The notes beneath the pieces were generated by a model that ran no database searches, was not told the origin of the DNA, and worked only from the letters and a program-made list of their open reading frames with translations. Both the position numbers and the translations under genes were made by a program. From Ramlibacter alkalitolerans (GTDB lineage Bacteria > Pseudomonadota > Gammaproteobacteria > Burkholderiales > Burkholderiaceae_C), in contig NZ_JAEQND010000004.1 of the NCBI RefSeq assembly GCF_016722765.1, positions 1-64,000 on the forward strand: 64,000 bases of DNA. Reading direction: 5' to 3'. Below, in pieces: positions 1 to 11,097 of this stretch (its first letter is position 1; each line of letters begins with the position of its first letter).

Positions 1-73
1 CCCCGTTCTTCCAGCGACGCCACATCTCGGCGTTCTGCTCGGGCTCCAGCCCTCGATCTTTTCTCGATGTCAT
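1..73 (-). CDS. IS30-family transposase, N-terminal fragment (continues outside window)
   Basis: Reading leftward from the ATG at 71-73, 24 codons run off the window edge. The peptide opens MTSRKDRGLEPEQNAEMWRR and continues with WKNG. The 'EQxAEMWRRWKxG' opening is what I know from the N-terminal helix-turn-helix of IS30-family transposases in Burkholderiales, which bind the element ends before DDE-mediated transposition. Only the first 24 residues are visible, so neither intactness nor the catalytic triad can be judged. An unrelated DNA-binding protein with a similar start is possible. Confidence 0.55.
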   Translation of the reverse strand, partial: MTSRKDRGLEPEQNAEMWRRWKNG

Positions 74-85
74 TCCGGCCTTTCA

Positions 86-102
86 CAACATGAATCATGT
101 TG
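86..102. repeat. 17-bp perfect palindrome upstream of the transposase start
   Basis: The sequence CAACATGA-A-TCATGTTG has 8-bp arms around one central base. It lies 13 bp upstream of the transposase ATG. It could be an operator or part of the element end; no terminal inverted repeat can be confirmed because the other end of the element is outside the window. Confidence 0.5.
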
Positions 103-174
103 CATTGACCGGTTGAGACCGCCGGGACCCAGGGCTCCCGATGAAAGCGGCCGCTGGCCGCTTTTCCTTTGAAA

Positions 175-240
175 GCCCTGGATTCCCGCCTTCGCGGGAA
201 TGACGGGGGGGCGGGCGCCTGCGGGAATGACGGGGGCGGG
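175..240. repeat. REP-like dispersed palindromic repeat (one full, one partial copy)
   Basis: The unit at 175-206 has the palindromic core ATTCCCGCCTTCGCGGGAAT. A second partial copy (GCGGGAATGACGGGGGCGGG) follows at 221-240. The 32-bp unit recurs with one base changed at 13426-13457 inside the coxE start region. The two copies sit between the transposase fragment and the convergent side of the hydrolase gene and may act as a transcript 3' end. Confidence 0.75.
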
Positions 241-266
241 CCCTATGCGGCAATGACGCAGCGCGT

Positions 267-1352
267 TCAGGCCAGCCCGCGCAGCGGATGCGCGTGCGCC
301 GGCCACGGGCTGTCGAAGAACGCCCGCACCATCTCGGTCGTGACGTCCTCGATCCGCGCCGGATTCCACTTCGGCGCGTGGTCCTTGTCGATCGCCAGCG
401 CGCGGATCCCTTCGAAAGTCTCGCTCGCGGTGCCGGGTCGCAGGCGGAAGCAGTGGCGGATCATGTCGCGCTCCATCCGCAGGTCCTGCGCCAGCGTCAG
501 GTGGCGCGCGCGACGCAGGTGTTCCAGCGTGACGTGCAGCATCAGCGGCGAACGCTGGCGCAGCAGCGCCGCCGTGTGCGCGGCCCACGCGGAGCCCTCC
601 GCTTCGAGGGCCGCCACGATCTCGCCCACCGAGCCCAGGCCGAAGAAGCGGTCGATCTCCGTGCGCCGGCTGGCCAGTTCCAGCCCTTGCGCCGGCGTGG
701 CCTGCCGCAGCCGCTCGCACAGCGCCTCGAAGGCCTGCGCATCGGCCAGGCTGTCCCACACGGCGGGCAGTTCCGACGCTGCGAGCACGCCGTCGGCGAG
801 CCGCGCCGCCAGCGCGTCGGCCCAGCCGATCGCCTGCCCGGTCAGCGCGAGGTACTCGCCGATGCGTCCCGGGCAGCGCGCCAGGAACCAGCCGCCGCCG
901 ACGTCCGGGAACAGGCCGATGTTGGTCTCGGGCATCGCCATGCGGGTGCGCTCGGTGACGATGCGCAGGCTGGTGTCGCCGCCGTGGGCCGAGATGCCCA
1001 TGCCGCCGCCCATCACGATGCCGTCGAGGAACACGACGTAGGGCTTGGGGTAGCCGTGGACCAGGTGGTTGAGCGTGTATTCCTCGGTGAAGAAGTCCTC
1101 CAGCCGCGGATCGCCCGCCAGCACCGCCTGGTGGAAGAAGCGGATGTCGCCGCCGGCGCAGAAGGCGCCGAACGGGCCCTCGCGGCCCATGCCGCGCACC
1201 GCGACGCGCTCCACGCGGTCGTCGTCGCGCCATTCGAGCAGGGCCGCGGCCAGCGCGCGGATCATGGACAGCGACAGCGCGTTGAGCGCCTGCGGCCGGT
1301 TCAGCGTGATGAAGCCGGCGCTGCCGCGCACTTCGGCGATGACGTCGCTCAT
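267..1352 (-). CDS. Enoyl-CoA hydratase/isomerase family protein, 3-hydroxyisobutyryl-CoA hydrolase-like
   Basis: A 361-residue member of the crotonase superfamily. The length and the C-terminal ECH_2-type extension fit 3-hydroxyisobutyryl-CoA hydrolases (valine degradation, releasing 3-hydroxyisobutyrate from its CoA thioester) rather than short enoyl-CoA hydratases of about 260 residues. The N-terminus has the usual LNRPQALNAL segment (residues 18-27), then FCAGGDIRFF (about 64-73) and the oxyanion-hole region with VMGGGMGISAHG (about 113-124), followed by PETNIGLFPDVGGGWFLAR with the acidic residues expected of hydrolases. The start has ATG after GGAGGTGCTCCC. The EamA transporter gene lies 40 bp upstream on the same strand, so cotranscription is possible. 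A plain enoyl-CoA hydratase role cannot be excluded. Confidence 0.85.
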   Translation of the reverse strand: MSDVIAEVRGSAGFITLNRPQALNALSLSMIRALAAALLEWRDDDRVERVAVRGMGREGPFGAFCAGGDIRFFHQAVLAGDPRLEDFFTEEYTLNHLVHGYPKPYVVFLDGIVMGGGMGISAHGGDTSLRIVTERTRMAMPETNIGLFPDVGGGWFLARCPGRIGEYLALTGQAIGWADALAARLADGVLAASELPAVWDSLADAQAFEALCERLRQATPAQGLELASRRTEIDRFFGLGSVGEIVAALEAEGSAWAAHTAALLRQRSPLMLHVTLEHLRRARHLTLAQDLRMERDMIRHCFRLRPGTASETFEGIRALAIDKDHAPKWNPARIEDVTTEMVRAFFDSPWPAHAHPLRGLA

Positions 1353-1392
1353 GGGAGCACCTCCCTCAGGCTTCGCAAGCTGGGGGCGCCGC

Positions 1393-2265
1393 TCATGCCC
1401 GCTGCCTCCAGCCCGCCATCTCGTTGAGCACCAGCGCGCCGATCACCAGCGCGCCGCCGGCGAGCACCGTCTGGCGCGGGACTTCGTCGGCGCCCAGCCA
1501 CGCCAGCACGATGCCGAAGATCACCTCCAGCAGCGCCAGCAGCGCGATCTCCGGCGCCTTGAGCACGCGGGCGCAGACCACCGCCAGGGCGCACGGGATG
1601 GCGAGCTGCACCAGCCCCAGCAGGGCCAGCAGGCCGACGTCATGCGCCGAGGCGCGCAGCGGCATGGCCAGCGGCAGCGTGACGATCGAGGAGATCGCCG
1701 CACCCAGCAGCACGGAAGGCACGAGGTCGATGTTGCGGCCCTGCGCGCTGGCGCGCTGCGAGACCGTCCAGTTGATGCCGCTGGCGAGCGGCACGCACAG
1801 CGCCACCAGCGTGCCGGCAAGCTGCCCGCCATCGAGCTCGGTGCCGTACATCCAGGCGATGCCTGCGCCGGCGACGAGGATCGCCAGCCAGGTGCGGGCG
1901 GGAATGCGGTGGCCGATGAAGACGCGCGCGATCAGGGCCGTGAGGAAGGGGCCGATCGCCATGGTGACCAGCACGTTGGCGACGCTGGTGAGCGTGAGGG
2001 CCACCATGAAGGCGGTGAACATGACGCTCCAGCACAGCCCCGAGAGCCACAGTGCGGCGCCGCCCTTGCGCAGCTTGTCGAACACGGCGCGGCCCTGGAA
2101 GAACGGCAGGATCACCAGCAGCGACAGCACCGTGAAGAAGCTGCGCCAGAAGGTGACCTCGAAGCTGCGCGCCTGTTCGAGATGCCGCGTGATCACGCCC
2201 GCGATGGACCACATGAGCGTCACGGCGACCATGAGGAAGACGGCTTTGGTGTGGGTGAGCTTCAT
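1393..2265 (-). CDS. EamA/DMT-superfamily inner-membrane transporter
   Basis: A 290-residue hydrophobic protein with about ten predicted membrane segments, matching the EamA (drug/metabolite transporter) layout of two five-helix halves. Typical landmarks are the opening KAVFLMVAVTLMWSIAGVIT, the basic RSFEVTFWRSF segment after helix 1, and the second-half motif ILAWLGADEVPRQTVLAGGALVIGA near the C-terminus. The start is placed at the ATG at 2263-2265, where the first membrane helix begins at once; an in-frame upstream extension would be encoded by the dispersed repeat at 2311-2417 and is not believable. It is probably an exporter of metabolites or amino acids; the substrate is unknown. The hydrolase gene follows 40 bp downstream. 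Confidence 0.87.
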   Translation of the reverse strand: MKLTHTKAVFLMVAVTLMWSIAGVITRHLEQARSFEVTFWRSFFTVLSLLVILPFFQGRAVFDKLRKGGAALWLSGLCWSVMFTAFMVALTLTSVANVLVTMAIGPFLTALIARVFIGHRIPARTWLAILVAGAGIAWMYGTELDGGQLAGTLVALCVPLASGINWTVSQRASAQGRNIDLVPSVLLGAAISSIVTLPLAMPLRASAHDVGLLALLGLVQLAIPCALAVVCARVLKAPEIALLALLEVIFGIVLAWLGADEVPRQTVLAGGALVIGALVLNEMAGWRQRA

Positions 2266-2310
2266 TGTTGTTGTTCGCGCTGGATTCGTTCGGTGCGAGG
2301 ACCGCCAGAT

Positions 2311-2417
2311 TTCAACGCAAAAGCCGCAAAGGAAGCGCAAAAGCCGCGAAAGGAGACCGGTAGAAAGTTCTATCTCCTTTGGCGGCTTTCGCGTACTTTC
2401 GCGGCTTTTGCGTTGAA
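2311..2417. repeat. Dispersed 107-bp inverted repeat, copy A
   Basis: The ends are perfect 17-bp inverted repeats (TTCAACGCAAAAGCCGC at 2311-2327 and its complement at 2401-2417). Inside, each arm holds a second degenerate CGCAAAAGCCGCGAAAGG unit. A closely related element lies at 5711-5814. Copy A separates typA from the EamA gene and could fold into a long hairpin in RNA. No open reading frame of its own. Confidence 0.85.
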
Positions 2418-2443
2418 GATCCCTGGATCTTACGCGGCGGCGC

Positions 2444-4269
<1,826 letters not shown>

Positions 4270-4273
<4 letters not shown>

Positions 4274-5301
4274 ACGTTCTCTGGCTCGGCCACGCCGAGG
4301 ATTTGCTGGATTTCGATCGGGCTGAGGAGGCGGGAGGGGATCAGCTCTCCCGCCGTGACGTGTGCAGTCCCGAGAAGGACCTCACTCCTCCCCCCCTTGG
4401 GGGAAGGTTGGGAGGGGGGCACCTCGGCCCGCGAGCACCCCCACCCCAGCCCTCCCCCAGGGGGGGAGGGAGCGAAGACCGCCACATCCGGCATGTCTTC
4501 CCAATTTCCGCGCCGTCGCAAGCCGCTGAGGAAGCGTCCGGCATCTTCCGTGCCGAGCGTGACCTGCGCGTGACCCGGCAGCAGCGATTCGACCGGCAGC
4601 AGCCGGCCGACCCTGTCAGACTCGGGCAGCGCCTCGAGTTCCTGCAACGTGATGCATTGGGCGATGTCGAACGGCCCGGTGGCAATTCTTCGCAGTGCCA
4701 CGAGGTGGGCGCCGCATCCGAGCGCCTGCCCGATGTCTTCGCCCAGCGTGCGGATGTAGGTGCCCTTGCTGACCTTGGCGATGATCTTCAGGCGATCGGG
4801 CGCGAGCAGGTCGAGCTTCAATGTGAAGATCGTGACCTGGCGCGGCTGGCGTTCGACCTCGATGCCGGCGCGCGCGTATTCGTACAGCGCCTTGCCGTCC
4901 TTCTTCAAGGCGCTGTGCATCGGCGGTACCTGTGTGACGGGACCGGTGAACTGCGCCTGCACCTGGGCGAGCCGTTCGGGCGTGATCGCCGGCACCTCGC
5001 AGCGCGCGATCACCTCGCCTTCGCTGTCGCCGGAAGCCGTGCGCACCCCGAGCTGCGCGACGGCCTCGTAGGTCTTGTCGGCATCGAGATGCAGCTGGCT
5101 GAACTTGGTGGCGGCGCCGAAGCACAGCGGCAGCACGCCGGTGGCCTGGGGGTCGAGCGTGCCGGTGTGGCCGGCCTTTTCCGCCCGCAGCAGCCACTTG
5201 GCTTTCTGCAGTGCGTCGTTGCTGGAGAGACCCAGCGGTTTGTCGAGCAGCAACACCCCATGCACAGGGCGCCGCTGCACCCTGGTGCGTGGCGCGTTCA
5301 T
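4270..5301 (-). CDS. truB: tRNA pseudouridine(55) synthase TruB, with repeat-derived insertion
   Basis: TruB makes the universal pseudouridine 55 in the tRNA T-loop. The 343-residue protein has the catalytic motif [12 protein letters not shown] with the nucleophile Asp50, and [12 protein letters not shown] around residues 190-201. The family is usually about 300-315 residues. Here about 29 residues rich in Pro, Ser and Gly ([11 protein letters not shown]...PSQPSPKGG, about residues 280-308) are inserted in the C-terminal domain, just before the normal ending [20 protein letters not shown]. The extra DNA is a dispersed palindromic repeat (4384-4473) that kept the frame. The catalytic domain is untouched, so the enzyme is probably active. 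The stop codon overlaps the typA start; rbfA ends 3 bp upstream. Confidence 0.96.
4384..4473. repeat. Dispersed GC-rich palindromic repeat inserted within truB
   Basis: Two arms, CTCCTCCCCCCCTTGGGGG... and the roughly complementary ...CCCCCAGGGGGGGAGGGAG, face each other across about 30 bp. Each arm is itself a small hairpin. The same family, as a single arm, occurs at 23911-23951 between yejF and yejE. The element is in frame with truB and supplies about 29 extra codons. Confidence 0.75.
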
Positions 5302-5304
5302 TCC

Positions 5305-5673
5305 CTACTCGTCCTTGGAACGGGACGAGACCGCCTTGGCGATCAGCGCGTTCATGTCGGCCGCACGCTCGGTGGTGCGGTCGAAGTGGAAGTGCAGCGT
5401 CGGCACGGTGTGGATGTGCAGGCGCTTGAACAGGTGGTTGCGCAGGAAGCCGGCGGCCTGGTTCAAGGCCTCGGTCGTTTCCTCCGGATCACCGACCAGG
5501 ATGCTGAAGAACACCTTGGCGTGGGCGTAGTCGGGCGTGACCTCCACCGCATTGATCGTCACCATGCCCACCCGCGGGTCCTTCAGCTCGCGCGCGATCA
5601 ACTCCGACAGATCCCGCTGGATCTGGTCGGCGATCTGGAAACCGCGGTTGGGTTTGGACGATTTCTTGGGCAT
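5305..5673 (-). CDS. rbfA: 30S ribosome-binding factor RbfA
   Basis: A 122-residue small basic protein of usual RbfA length with a KH-type fold. RbfA binds 17S/16S rRNA near helix 1 and is needed for 30S maturation and cold adaptation. Recognisable segments are [19 protein letters not shown] (residues about 10-28), [20 protein letters not shown] with the family's VTINAV strand, and [20 protein letters not shown] near the end. The start is the ATG at 5671-5673 ([11 protein letters not shown]); longer in-frame starts would translate the dispersed repeat at 5711-5814 and are rejected. It lies between infB and truB in the conserved operon. Confidence 0.96.
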   Translation of the reverse strand: MPKKSSKPNRGFQIADQIQRDLSELIARELKDPRVGMVTINAVEVTPDYAHAKVFFSILVGDPEETTEALNQAAGFLRNHLFKRLHIHTVPTLHFHFDRTTERAADMNALIAKAVSSRSKDE

Positions 5674-5710
5674 GGTGGCTTGATGCGCAGTGCTTGAAGG
5701 CGGACTTCTC

Positions 5711-5814
5711 AACGCAAAAACCGCAAAGGACTCGCAAAGGCCGCAAAAGGGAGAAAGGATCTCGTGAAGGATGTCCTTTCGCGGCTTTTGCGCCACCTTT
5801 GCGGCTTCTGCGTT
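5711..5814. repeat. Dispersed inverted repeat, copy B
   Basis: A 104-bp relative of the element at 2311-2417. Its ends, AACGCAAAAACCGCAAAGG and the complement of AACGCAGAAGCCGCAAAGG, pair with two mismatches, and an internal pair of CGCAAAGG units pairs as well. It fills most of the 163-bp gap between infB and rbfA within an operon whose other gaps are much shorter. Confidence 0.85.
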
Positions 5815-5836
5815 CCTGGCCGTCGGCCTTCCGGGT

Positions 5837-8752
5837 TTACAGCGTCCGCGCAATCTCCTTGACCTCGAAGAATTCGAGCTGGTCGCCTTCCTTGATGTCG
5901 TTGTAGTTGCGCAGCTTGATACCGCACTCGAAGCCTTCCTTGACTTCGCGCACGTCGTCCTTCAGGCGCTTGAGCGACTCGAGTTCGCCCGTGTAGACCA
6001 CCACGTTCTGGCGCAGCAGGCGGAAATGCGCGTTGCGCGTGACCTGGCCGGACGTGACCATGCAGCCGGCCACCGTGCCGATCTTGGACGCCACGAACAC
6101 CGTGCGGATCTCGGCCGAGCCGATGACCTCTTCGCGCTTCTCAGGCGCCAGCATCCCGGACATCGCCGTCTTCAGTTCATCCACGGCGTCGTAGATGATG
6201 CTGTAGTAGCGGATGTCGATGCCGTTGCCTTCGGCCAGCTTGCGCGCACCGGCGTCGGCGCGCACGTTGAAGCCCACGATCACGGCCTTGGAGGCGATCG
6301 CCAGGTTGACGTCCGACTCGCTGATGGCGCCGACGGCGGCATACACCATCTGCACCTTCACTTCCTCGGTCGACAGCTTCAGCAGCGACTGCGCCAGCGC
6401 TTCCTGCGAACCCTGCACGTCGGCCTTGATGATGATCGGCAGCGTCTTGACCTCGCCGGCCGTCATGTCCGAGAACATGTTCTCCAGCTTGGCGGCCTGC
6501 TGCTTGGCCAGCTTCGTGTTGCGGAACTTGCCCGCGCGGTAGGTCGCGATCTCGCGCGCCCGGCGCTCGTCGGACATGACCATGAACTCGTCGCCGGCCT
6601 GCGGCACTTCCGTCAGGCCCTGGATTTCCACCGGCATCGACGGTCCGGCCGCCTTGATGGTCTTGCCGTCTTCGTCCAGCATGGCGCGCACGCGGCCGAA
6701 GGTCTGGCCGGCCAGCACCACGTCGCCGACCTTGAGCGTGCCGGTCTGCACCAGCACGGTCGCGACCGGGCCGCGGCCCTTGTCCAGCTGCGCTTCGATC
6801 ACCAGGCCCTTGGCCATGGATTCCGTCGGCGCCTTCAGTTCCAGCACTTCCGCCTGCAGCAGCACCTGCTCCAGCAGTTCGTCGATGCCCTGGCCGGTCT
6901 TGGCAGACACCGCCACGAAGGGCGACTCGCCGCCGTACTCTTCCGGCACGACCTGCTCGGCCACCAGCTCCTGCTTGACGCGGTCGGTGTTGGCATCCGG
7001 CTTGTCGATCTTGTTGATCGCGACCACGATCGGCACACCCGCCGCCTTCGCGTGCTTGATGGCTTCCTTGGTCTGCGGCATCACGCCGTCGTCCGCCGCG
7101 ACCACCAGGATCACGATGTCCGTGGCCTGCGCGCCGCGGGCCCGCATGGCGGTGAACGCCTCGTGGCCCGGGGTGTCGAGGAAGGTGACGGTGCCGCGCG
7201 GCGTGTCGACGTGGTAGGCGCCGATGTGCTGCGTGATGCCGCCCGCCTCGCCCGCCGCCACCTTGGTGCGGCGGATATAGTCCAGCAGCGAGGTCTTGCC
7301 GTGGTCGACGTGGCCCATCACGGTCACGACCGGTGCGCGCGGCACGGCCTCGGCCGCCTGGGCGGAGGTCTCTTCCTCGGTGAAGGCTTCGGGGTCGTCC
7401 AGGGCGGCGGTGACCGCCTTGTGGCCCATTTCCTCGACCACGATCATGGCCGTGTCCTGGTCCAGCGACTGGTTGATCGTCACCAGCTGGCCCATCTTCA
7501 TCAGGGCCTTGATCACCTCGGACGCCTTCACGGCCATCTTGTGCGCGAGCTCGGACACCGTGATGGTCTCCGGCACGTGGACTTCGAGGATGCGCTGTTC
7601 GACCGCCGCGGATTGCTGGTGGTCGTCGCGGTCGCGATGGTCGCGCCGGCCGCCGCCGCCACGCGGGCCGCCGCGCCACGAATTGCGGCCGACGCCGCCG
7701 GAGACGTCGCCGCGGGTCTTGATTTCCTTCTTCTTGGCCGGATCGTTGGCCCAGCTGGAGGACAGCTTGGCCGACTTGACTTCCTTGCCGGCCCCGGGCG
7801 CAGCCGGGGCGCCTGCTGGCGCGGGGGCGCCCGGCGCGCGGGCCTGCGCCGGCGGCTTGTGCAGCGTGCCCTTGACGCCCGGCTTGCCGGGTTCCGGCGC
7901 CTTGGCGACCGGCTTGGCTTCCTCGGGCTTCTTGGCGACCAGCACCTTCTTGGGCTGGGCCATCATGGAACGGATGGCCGCGGCCTCGGCTTCGGCCTTG
8001 CGGCGGCGCTCCTGCAGATCGCGGGCGCGCGCGGCTTCCTCTTCGGCGCGCTTCTTCGATTCGGCGGCAGCCTTCTCGCGCGCTTCGGCGGCGGCCCGTT
8101 CGCGCGCCTCGGCCTGCGCCTTGGCCACGGCCTGGGCGGCTTCGGCTTCCGCAGCCTTGGCGGCGGTCGCGCCTTCCTTGGCGGCGGAGTACGCATCGGC
8201 ACGCGCCTGGGCTTCCTGCTCGCGCGCCCGTTCGGCGGCGGCACGCGCCTCTTCCTCGGCGCGCTGGCGGGCCTCGGCCTCCTCGCGCTCGCGGCGCTTG
8301 GCGACCAGTTCTTCTTCCTGGCGGCGGATCAGTTCGGCCTGGCGGCGCGCCTCTTCCTCGCGGCGCGCGAGTTCGGCGTCGTCCGGACCGGAGGGCGGCG
8401 GCGGTGGCGCGGCGACTTCGGGCGCCTCCACCACGGCGGTGTCGGAGCCTTCGTCGCGCTTGATGAAGGTGCGCTTCTTGCGAACCTCCACCTGGATCGT
8501 GCGGGCCTTGCCGCTCGAGTCCGCCTGCTTGATCTCGCTGGTGGACTTCTTCACCAGGGTGATCTTCTTGCGGTCGGTCGTGGCGGTGCCGTGGCTCGCC
8601 TGCAGATAGCCCAGCAGCTTCTGCTTGTCGGCATCGGTCAGGGAGTCGGTCGGTGCGCTCTTGACCACGCCGGCACTGCGGAGTTGCTCCAGCAGCGTCT
8701 CGGTCGATTTCTTGAGTTCGTTCGCGAACTCGGCGACGGTGGTACTAGACAT
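5837..8752 (-). CDS. infB: Translation initiation factor IF-2
   Basis: A 971-residue protein, the long proteobacterial form. IF-2 carries fMet-tRNA to the 30S subunit and drives subunit joining by GTP hydrolysis. The N-terminal IF2_N domain (about residues 1-55) is followed by a long Ala/Arg/Glu-rich, charged and probably helical linker (about 110-290), a Gly/Arg-rich stretch (about 350-375), and a second IF2_N-like domain. The G domain contains [20 protein letters not shown] (P-loop GHVDHGKT, about residues 478-485), DTPGHEAF and NKIDKPDA. Domains II-IV continue to the end (EVKEIARTL). It follows nusA by 21 bp. Confidence 0.98.
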   Translation of the reverse strand: MSSTTVAEFANELKKSTETLLEQLRSAGVVKSAPTDSLTDADKQKLLGYLQASHGTATTDRKKITLVKKSTSEIKQADSSGKARTIQVEVRKKRTFIKRDEGSDTAVVEAPEVAAPPPPPSGPDDAELARREEEARRQAELIRRQEEELVAKRREREEAEARQRAEEEARAAAERAREQEAQARADAYSAAKEGATAAKAAEAEAAQAVAKAQAEARERAAAEAREKAAAESKKRAEEEAARARDLQERRRKAEAEAAAIRSMMAQPKKVLVAKKPEEAKPVAKAPEPGKPGVKGTLHKPPAQARAPGAPAPAGAPAAPGAGKEVKSAKLSSSWANDPAKKKEIKTRGDVSGGVGRNSWRGGPRGGGGRRDHRDRDDHQQSAAVEQRILEVHVPETITVSELAHKMAVKASEVIKALMKMGQLVTINQSLDQDTAMIVVEEMGHKAVTAALDDPEAFTEEETSAQAAEAVPRAPVVTVMGHVDHGKTSLLDYIRRTKVAAGEAGGITQHIGAYHVDTPRGTVTFLDTPGHEAFTAMRARGAQATDIVILVVAADDGVMPQTKEAIKHAKAAGVPIVVAINKIDKPDANTDRVKQELVAEQVVPEEYGGESPFVAVSAKTGQGIDELLEQVLLQAEVLELKAPTESMAKGLVIEAQLDKGRGPVATVLVQTGTLKVGDVVLAGQTFGRVRAMLDEDGKTIKAAGPSMPVEIQGLTEVPQAGDEFMVMSDERRAREIATYRAGKFRNTKLAKQQAAKLENMFSDMTAGEVKTLPIIIKADVQGSQEALAQSLLKLSTEEVKVQMVYAAVGAISESDVNLAIASKAVIVGFNVRADAGARKLAEGNGIDIRYYSIIYDAVDELKTAMSGMLAPEKREEVIGSAEIRTVFVASKIGTVAGCMVTSGQVTRNAHFRLLRQNVVVYTGELESLKRLKDDVREVKEGFECGIKLRNYNDIKEGDQLEFFEVKEIARTL

Positions 8753-8773
8753 GTTCTGCTCGTCTTCCTCCCT

Positions 8774-10276
8774 TTATTCATGGACGGCCGTGGCCGCCTG
8801 GCCCGTGAACCAGTGTTCACGCGCCTTCATGATCAGGGTCTTGGCCTCTTCCGCGGACTGGCCAGTGATGTCCGTGAGTTCGTCGACGGCCAGGTCGGCC
8901 AGATCGTCGCGGGTGTGCACGCCGGCATCGGCGAGCTTGGCAATCAGTTGCGGATTCAGGCCTTCGAGGTCGCGCAGGTCCTGCGAGACTTCCTCGACGC
9001 TTTCCTCGCGCGCGATCTCCATCGTCAGCAGCGCATCCTTGGCGCGCGTACGCAGTTCGTTGACCGTGTCCTCGTCGAAGGACTCGATCTCCAGCATCTC
9101 GGAGATGGGCACATAGGCCACTTCCTCCAGGCTGGTGAAGCCTTCGACGATCAGGATGTCGGCGATTTCCTCGTCCACATCCAGCTTTTCCATGAACAGC
9201 GCGCGCAGCCCCTGCTGCTCCTCGGCCTGCTTCTGCGCCGATTCGTTGGCGTCCATGATGTTGATCTTCCAGCCGGTCAGCTCGGAAGCCAGTCGCACGT
9301 TCTGGCCGCCGCGGCCGATCGCGATGGCGAGGTTCTCCTCGTCGACCACCACGTCCATCGCGTGCTTCTCCTCGTCGACGACGATGGAGCTCACGTTGGC
9401 CGGCGCCAGCGCGCCGATCACGAATTGCGCGGGGTCCTCGGACCACAGCACGATGTCGACGCGCTCGCCGGCGAGTTCGTTGGTCACGGCGTTCACGCGC
9501 GAGCCGCGCACGCCGACGCACGTGCCGATCGGGTCGACGCGCTTGTCGTGGGAGATCACGGCGATCTTGGCGCGCGAACCGGGGTCGCGGGCGCAGCTCT
9601 TGATTTCCAGCAGGCCCTGCTCGATCTCGGGCACTTCCTGCCGGAACAGCTCGATCATGAACTCGGGCGCCGCGCGCGACAGGATGATGGGCGCGCCGCG
9701 CAGCGACAGGTCCACCTCCATGATCATGGCGCGCACGCGGTCGCCGTTGCGCAGGTTCTCCTTGGGGATCATCTCGCTGCGGCGCAGGCGTCCTTCGACG
9801 CGGCCGCTCTCGACGATGATGTCGCCCTTGTCCATGCGCTTGACGGTGCCGACGAAGATCTTGTCGCCGCGCGACATGAAGTCGTTCAGCAGCATCTCGC
9901 GCTCGGCGTCGCGGATCTTCTGCAGGATCACCTGCTTGGCCGCCATGGCACCGATGCGGCCGATCGGCAGCGACTCGATGCCTTCTTCGATGTACTCGCC
10001 CGGCTCGGCGCCGGCGATGCGCTCCTGCGCGTCCATCATCAGTTCCTCGGCGTCGGGGTTCTGCAGGCCCTGTTCGTCGGGCACCACCAGCCAGCGGCGG
10101 AAGGTCTCGTAGTCGCCGCTGTCGCGGTCGATCGCCACGCGGATATCGACTTCGCCCTGGTAGAGCTTCTTGGTGGCCTGGGCCAGGGCGGCCTCGACCG
10201 CGCCGAACACGACATCGCGTTCCACGTTCTTCTCGCGCGAGATGGCATCCACCAGCATCAACAGTTCGCGATTCAT
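8774..10276 (-). CDS. nusA: Transcription termination/antitermination factor NusA
   Basis: A 500-residue NusA. It has the N-terminal RNA polymerase-binding domain ([20 protein letters not shown]...), an S1 domain around 135-200, two KH domains (including [20 protein letters not shown] and [20 protein letters not shown]), and the two C-terminal acidic repeats found in proteobacterial NusA ([20 protein letters not shown]). It controls pausing, intrinsic termination and rRNA antitermination. The ATG at 10274-10276 is chosen because it gives the canonical NusA N-terminus; upstream in-frame sequence overlaps the rimP end. Because NusA modulates terminators, the leader hairpin ahead of rimP could feed back on this operon. 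Confidence 0.97.
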   Translation of the reverse strand: MNRELLMLVDAISREKNVERDVVFGAVEAALAQATKKLYQGEVDIRVAIDRDSGDYETFRRWLVVPDEQGLQNPDAEELMMDAQERIAGAEPGEYIEEGIESLPIGRIGAMAAKQVILQKIRDAEREMLLNDFMSRGDKIFVGTVKRMDKGDIIVESGRVEGRLRRSEMIPKENLRNGDRVRAMIMEVDLSLRGAPIILSRAAPEFMIELFRQEVPEIEQGLLEIKSCARDPGSRAKIAVISHDKRVDPIGTCVGVRGSRVNAVTNELAGERVDIVLWSEDPAQFVIGALAPANVSSIVVDEEKHAMDVVVDEENLAIAIGRGGQNVRLASELTGWKINIMDANESAQKQAEEQQGLRALFMEKLDVDEEIADILIVEGFTSLEEVAYVPISEMLEIESFDEDTVNELRTRAKDALLTMEIAREESVEEVSQDLRDLEGLNPQLIAKLADAGVHTRDDLADLAVDELTDITGQSAEEAKTLIMKAREHWFTGQAATAVHE

Positions 10277-10280
10277 GTCC

Positions 10281-10859
10281 CTACTCCTGAACCCCGGCGC
10301 GCCTGCGCCCCTTGAAATCCACAATCGGCGCCAGACGGGCATCCTTGACCTCGTCCAGCGTGAAACCCAGGACCTGCACCGGTGCAGGCTCCTTCTTCTT
10401 CGCGCGTTTCTGCCCCGGCTGCGGGGGCGGCGGCTCGTCGCTCCAGGTGATCTCCCACCCGGTATCGGCCTTGTGCAGCGTGCCGCGGAACTTGCGGCGG
10501 CTGGCGGACACCTGGCCCGCCGCGGCCGCGCCCATCGGCGCCCTCAAGGTGATATCGATCACTTCGCCGGCGAAGCGTTCGAAATCCCTTTCACCGCGCA
10601 GGGGCCGGTCGATCCCCGGGGAGGAGACTTCGAGCCGCTTGTAATCGACCTCTTCGACCTCCAGCGTGTACTGCAGCTGGCGCGTGACGCGCTCGCAGTC
10701 CTCGACGTTGACGAAGCGCTCTTCCTCGTCCGCGTTCCAGGGAAAGTCGATCGTCACGCGCAGGGTGCCCCCGGCGGAGCGTTCGAGCTCCACCAGTTCG
10801 TAGCCGAGTCCGGCCACCGTCTGTGCAACGAGATCCCCGAGGGACGAAGTACTTGCCAA
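10281..10859 (-). CDS. rimP: Ribosome maturation factor RimP, TTG start
   Basis: About 192 residues if translation begins at the TTG at 10857-10859 ([21 protein letters not shown]). RimP binds the S12 region and is needed for 30S maturation. Family landmarks are [33 protein letters not shown] (about residues 80-91) and the C-terminal SH3-like domain; a Lys/Pro-rich tail loop ([18 protein letters not shown]) is present. No ATG fits: the next in-frame upstream codons pass through the leader hairpin at 10879-10910. The Shine-Dalgarno sequence before the TTG is weak, which suggests low-level or regulated initiation. nusA follows after 4 bp. Confidence 0.9.
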   Translation of the reverse strand: MASTSSLGDLVAQTVAGLGYELVELERSAGGTLRVTIDFPWNADEEERFVNVEDCERVTRQLQYTLEVEEVDYKRLEVSSPGIDRPLRGERDFERFAGEVIDITLRAPMGAAAAGQVSASRRKFRGTLHKADTGWEITWSDEPPPPQPGQKRAKKKEPAPVQVLGFTLDEVKDARLAPIVDFKGRRRAGVQE

Positions 10860-10878
10860 GGTCGTGGTTCGATCCGCC

Positions 10879-10910
10879 AAAAAAAACGGGCGGTTGGTAC
10901 CCGCCCGTTT
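10879..10910 (-). terminator. Terminator-like hairpin in the rimP leader (possible attenuator)
   Basis: Read on the minus strand, a 10-bp stem AAACGGGCGG/CCGCCCGTTT with a 7-base loop is followed directly by a run of T, the form of an intrinsic terminator. It lies only 19 bases upstream of the rimP TTG and just downstream of a promoter-like sequence at 10926-10955. It can either terminate transcripts from outside or attenuate the operon's own transcript. Confidence 0.8.
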
Positions 10911-10925
10911 GGTCGTGAAGCCAGT

Positions 10926-10955
10926 ATTGTAACCGCCAAAGCCAATGGTTCGCAA
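10926..10955 (-). promoter_or_regulatory. Candidate sigma70 promoter of rimP-nusA-infB operon
   Basis: On the minus strand TTGCGA (10950-10955) and TACAAT (10926-10931) are separated by 18 bp, giving 4/6 and 5/6 matches to the sigma70 consensus. The predicted start is near 10917-10919, so the RNA would enter the leader hairpin at once. Confidence 0.55.
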
Positions 10956-11097
10956 GGCGTCAGGGTCAATCCGGCCCCCATGTGCGGAGCGCGCCGTGCG
11001 CCGGCCCGCGAGCTGGGGAACTGCAATCAGGTGGCTGCCGGCGCGATGATTTCAAGACCCGTCGCCAGGCGCCGCCACCGGGATGCGAACGTGGGCG

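Noticed and set aside
2266-2340. N-terminal extension of the EamA transporter to 2340
   Set aside because: The extra residues come from the dispersed repeat copy A and precede a normal transporter start.
5771-10315. A 1514-codon plus-strand open frame opposite infB and nusA
   Set aside because: The product is His/Arg/Gly-rich without recognisable domains and lies antisense to two certain genes.
10860-10955. Longer rimP protein starting at 10955
   Set aside because: It would translate the promoter-like sequence and terminator hairpin, and the added 32 residues do not resemble RimP.
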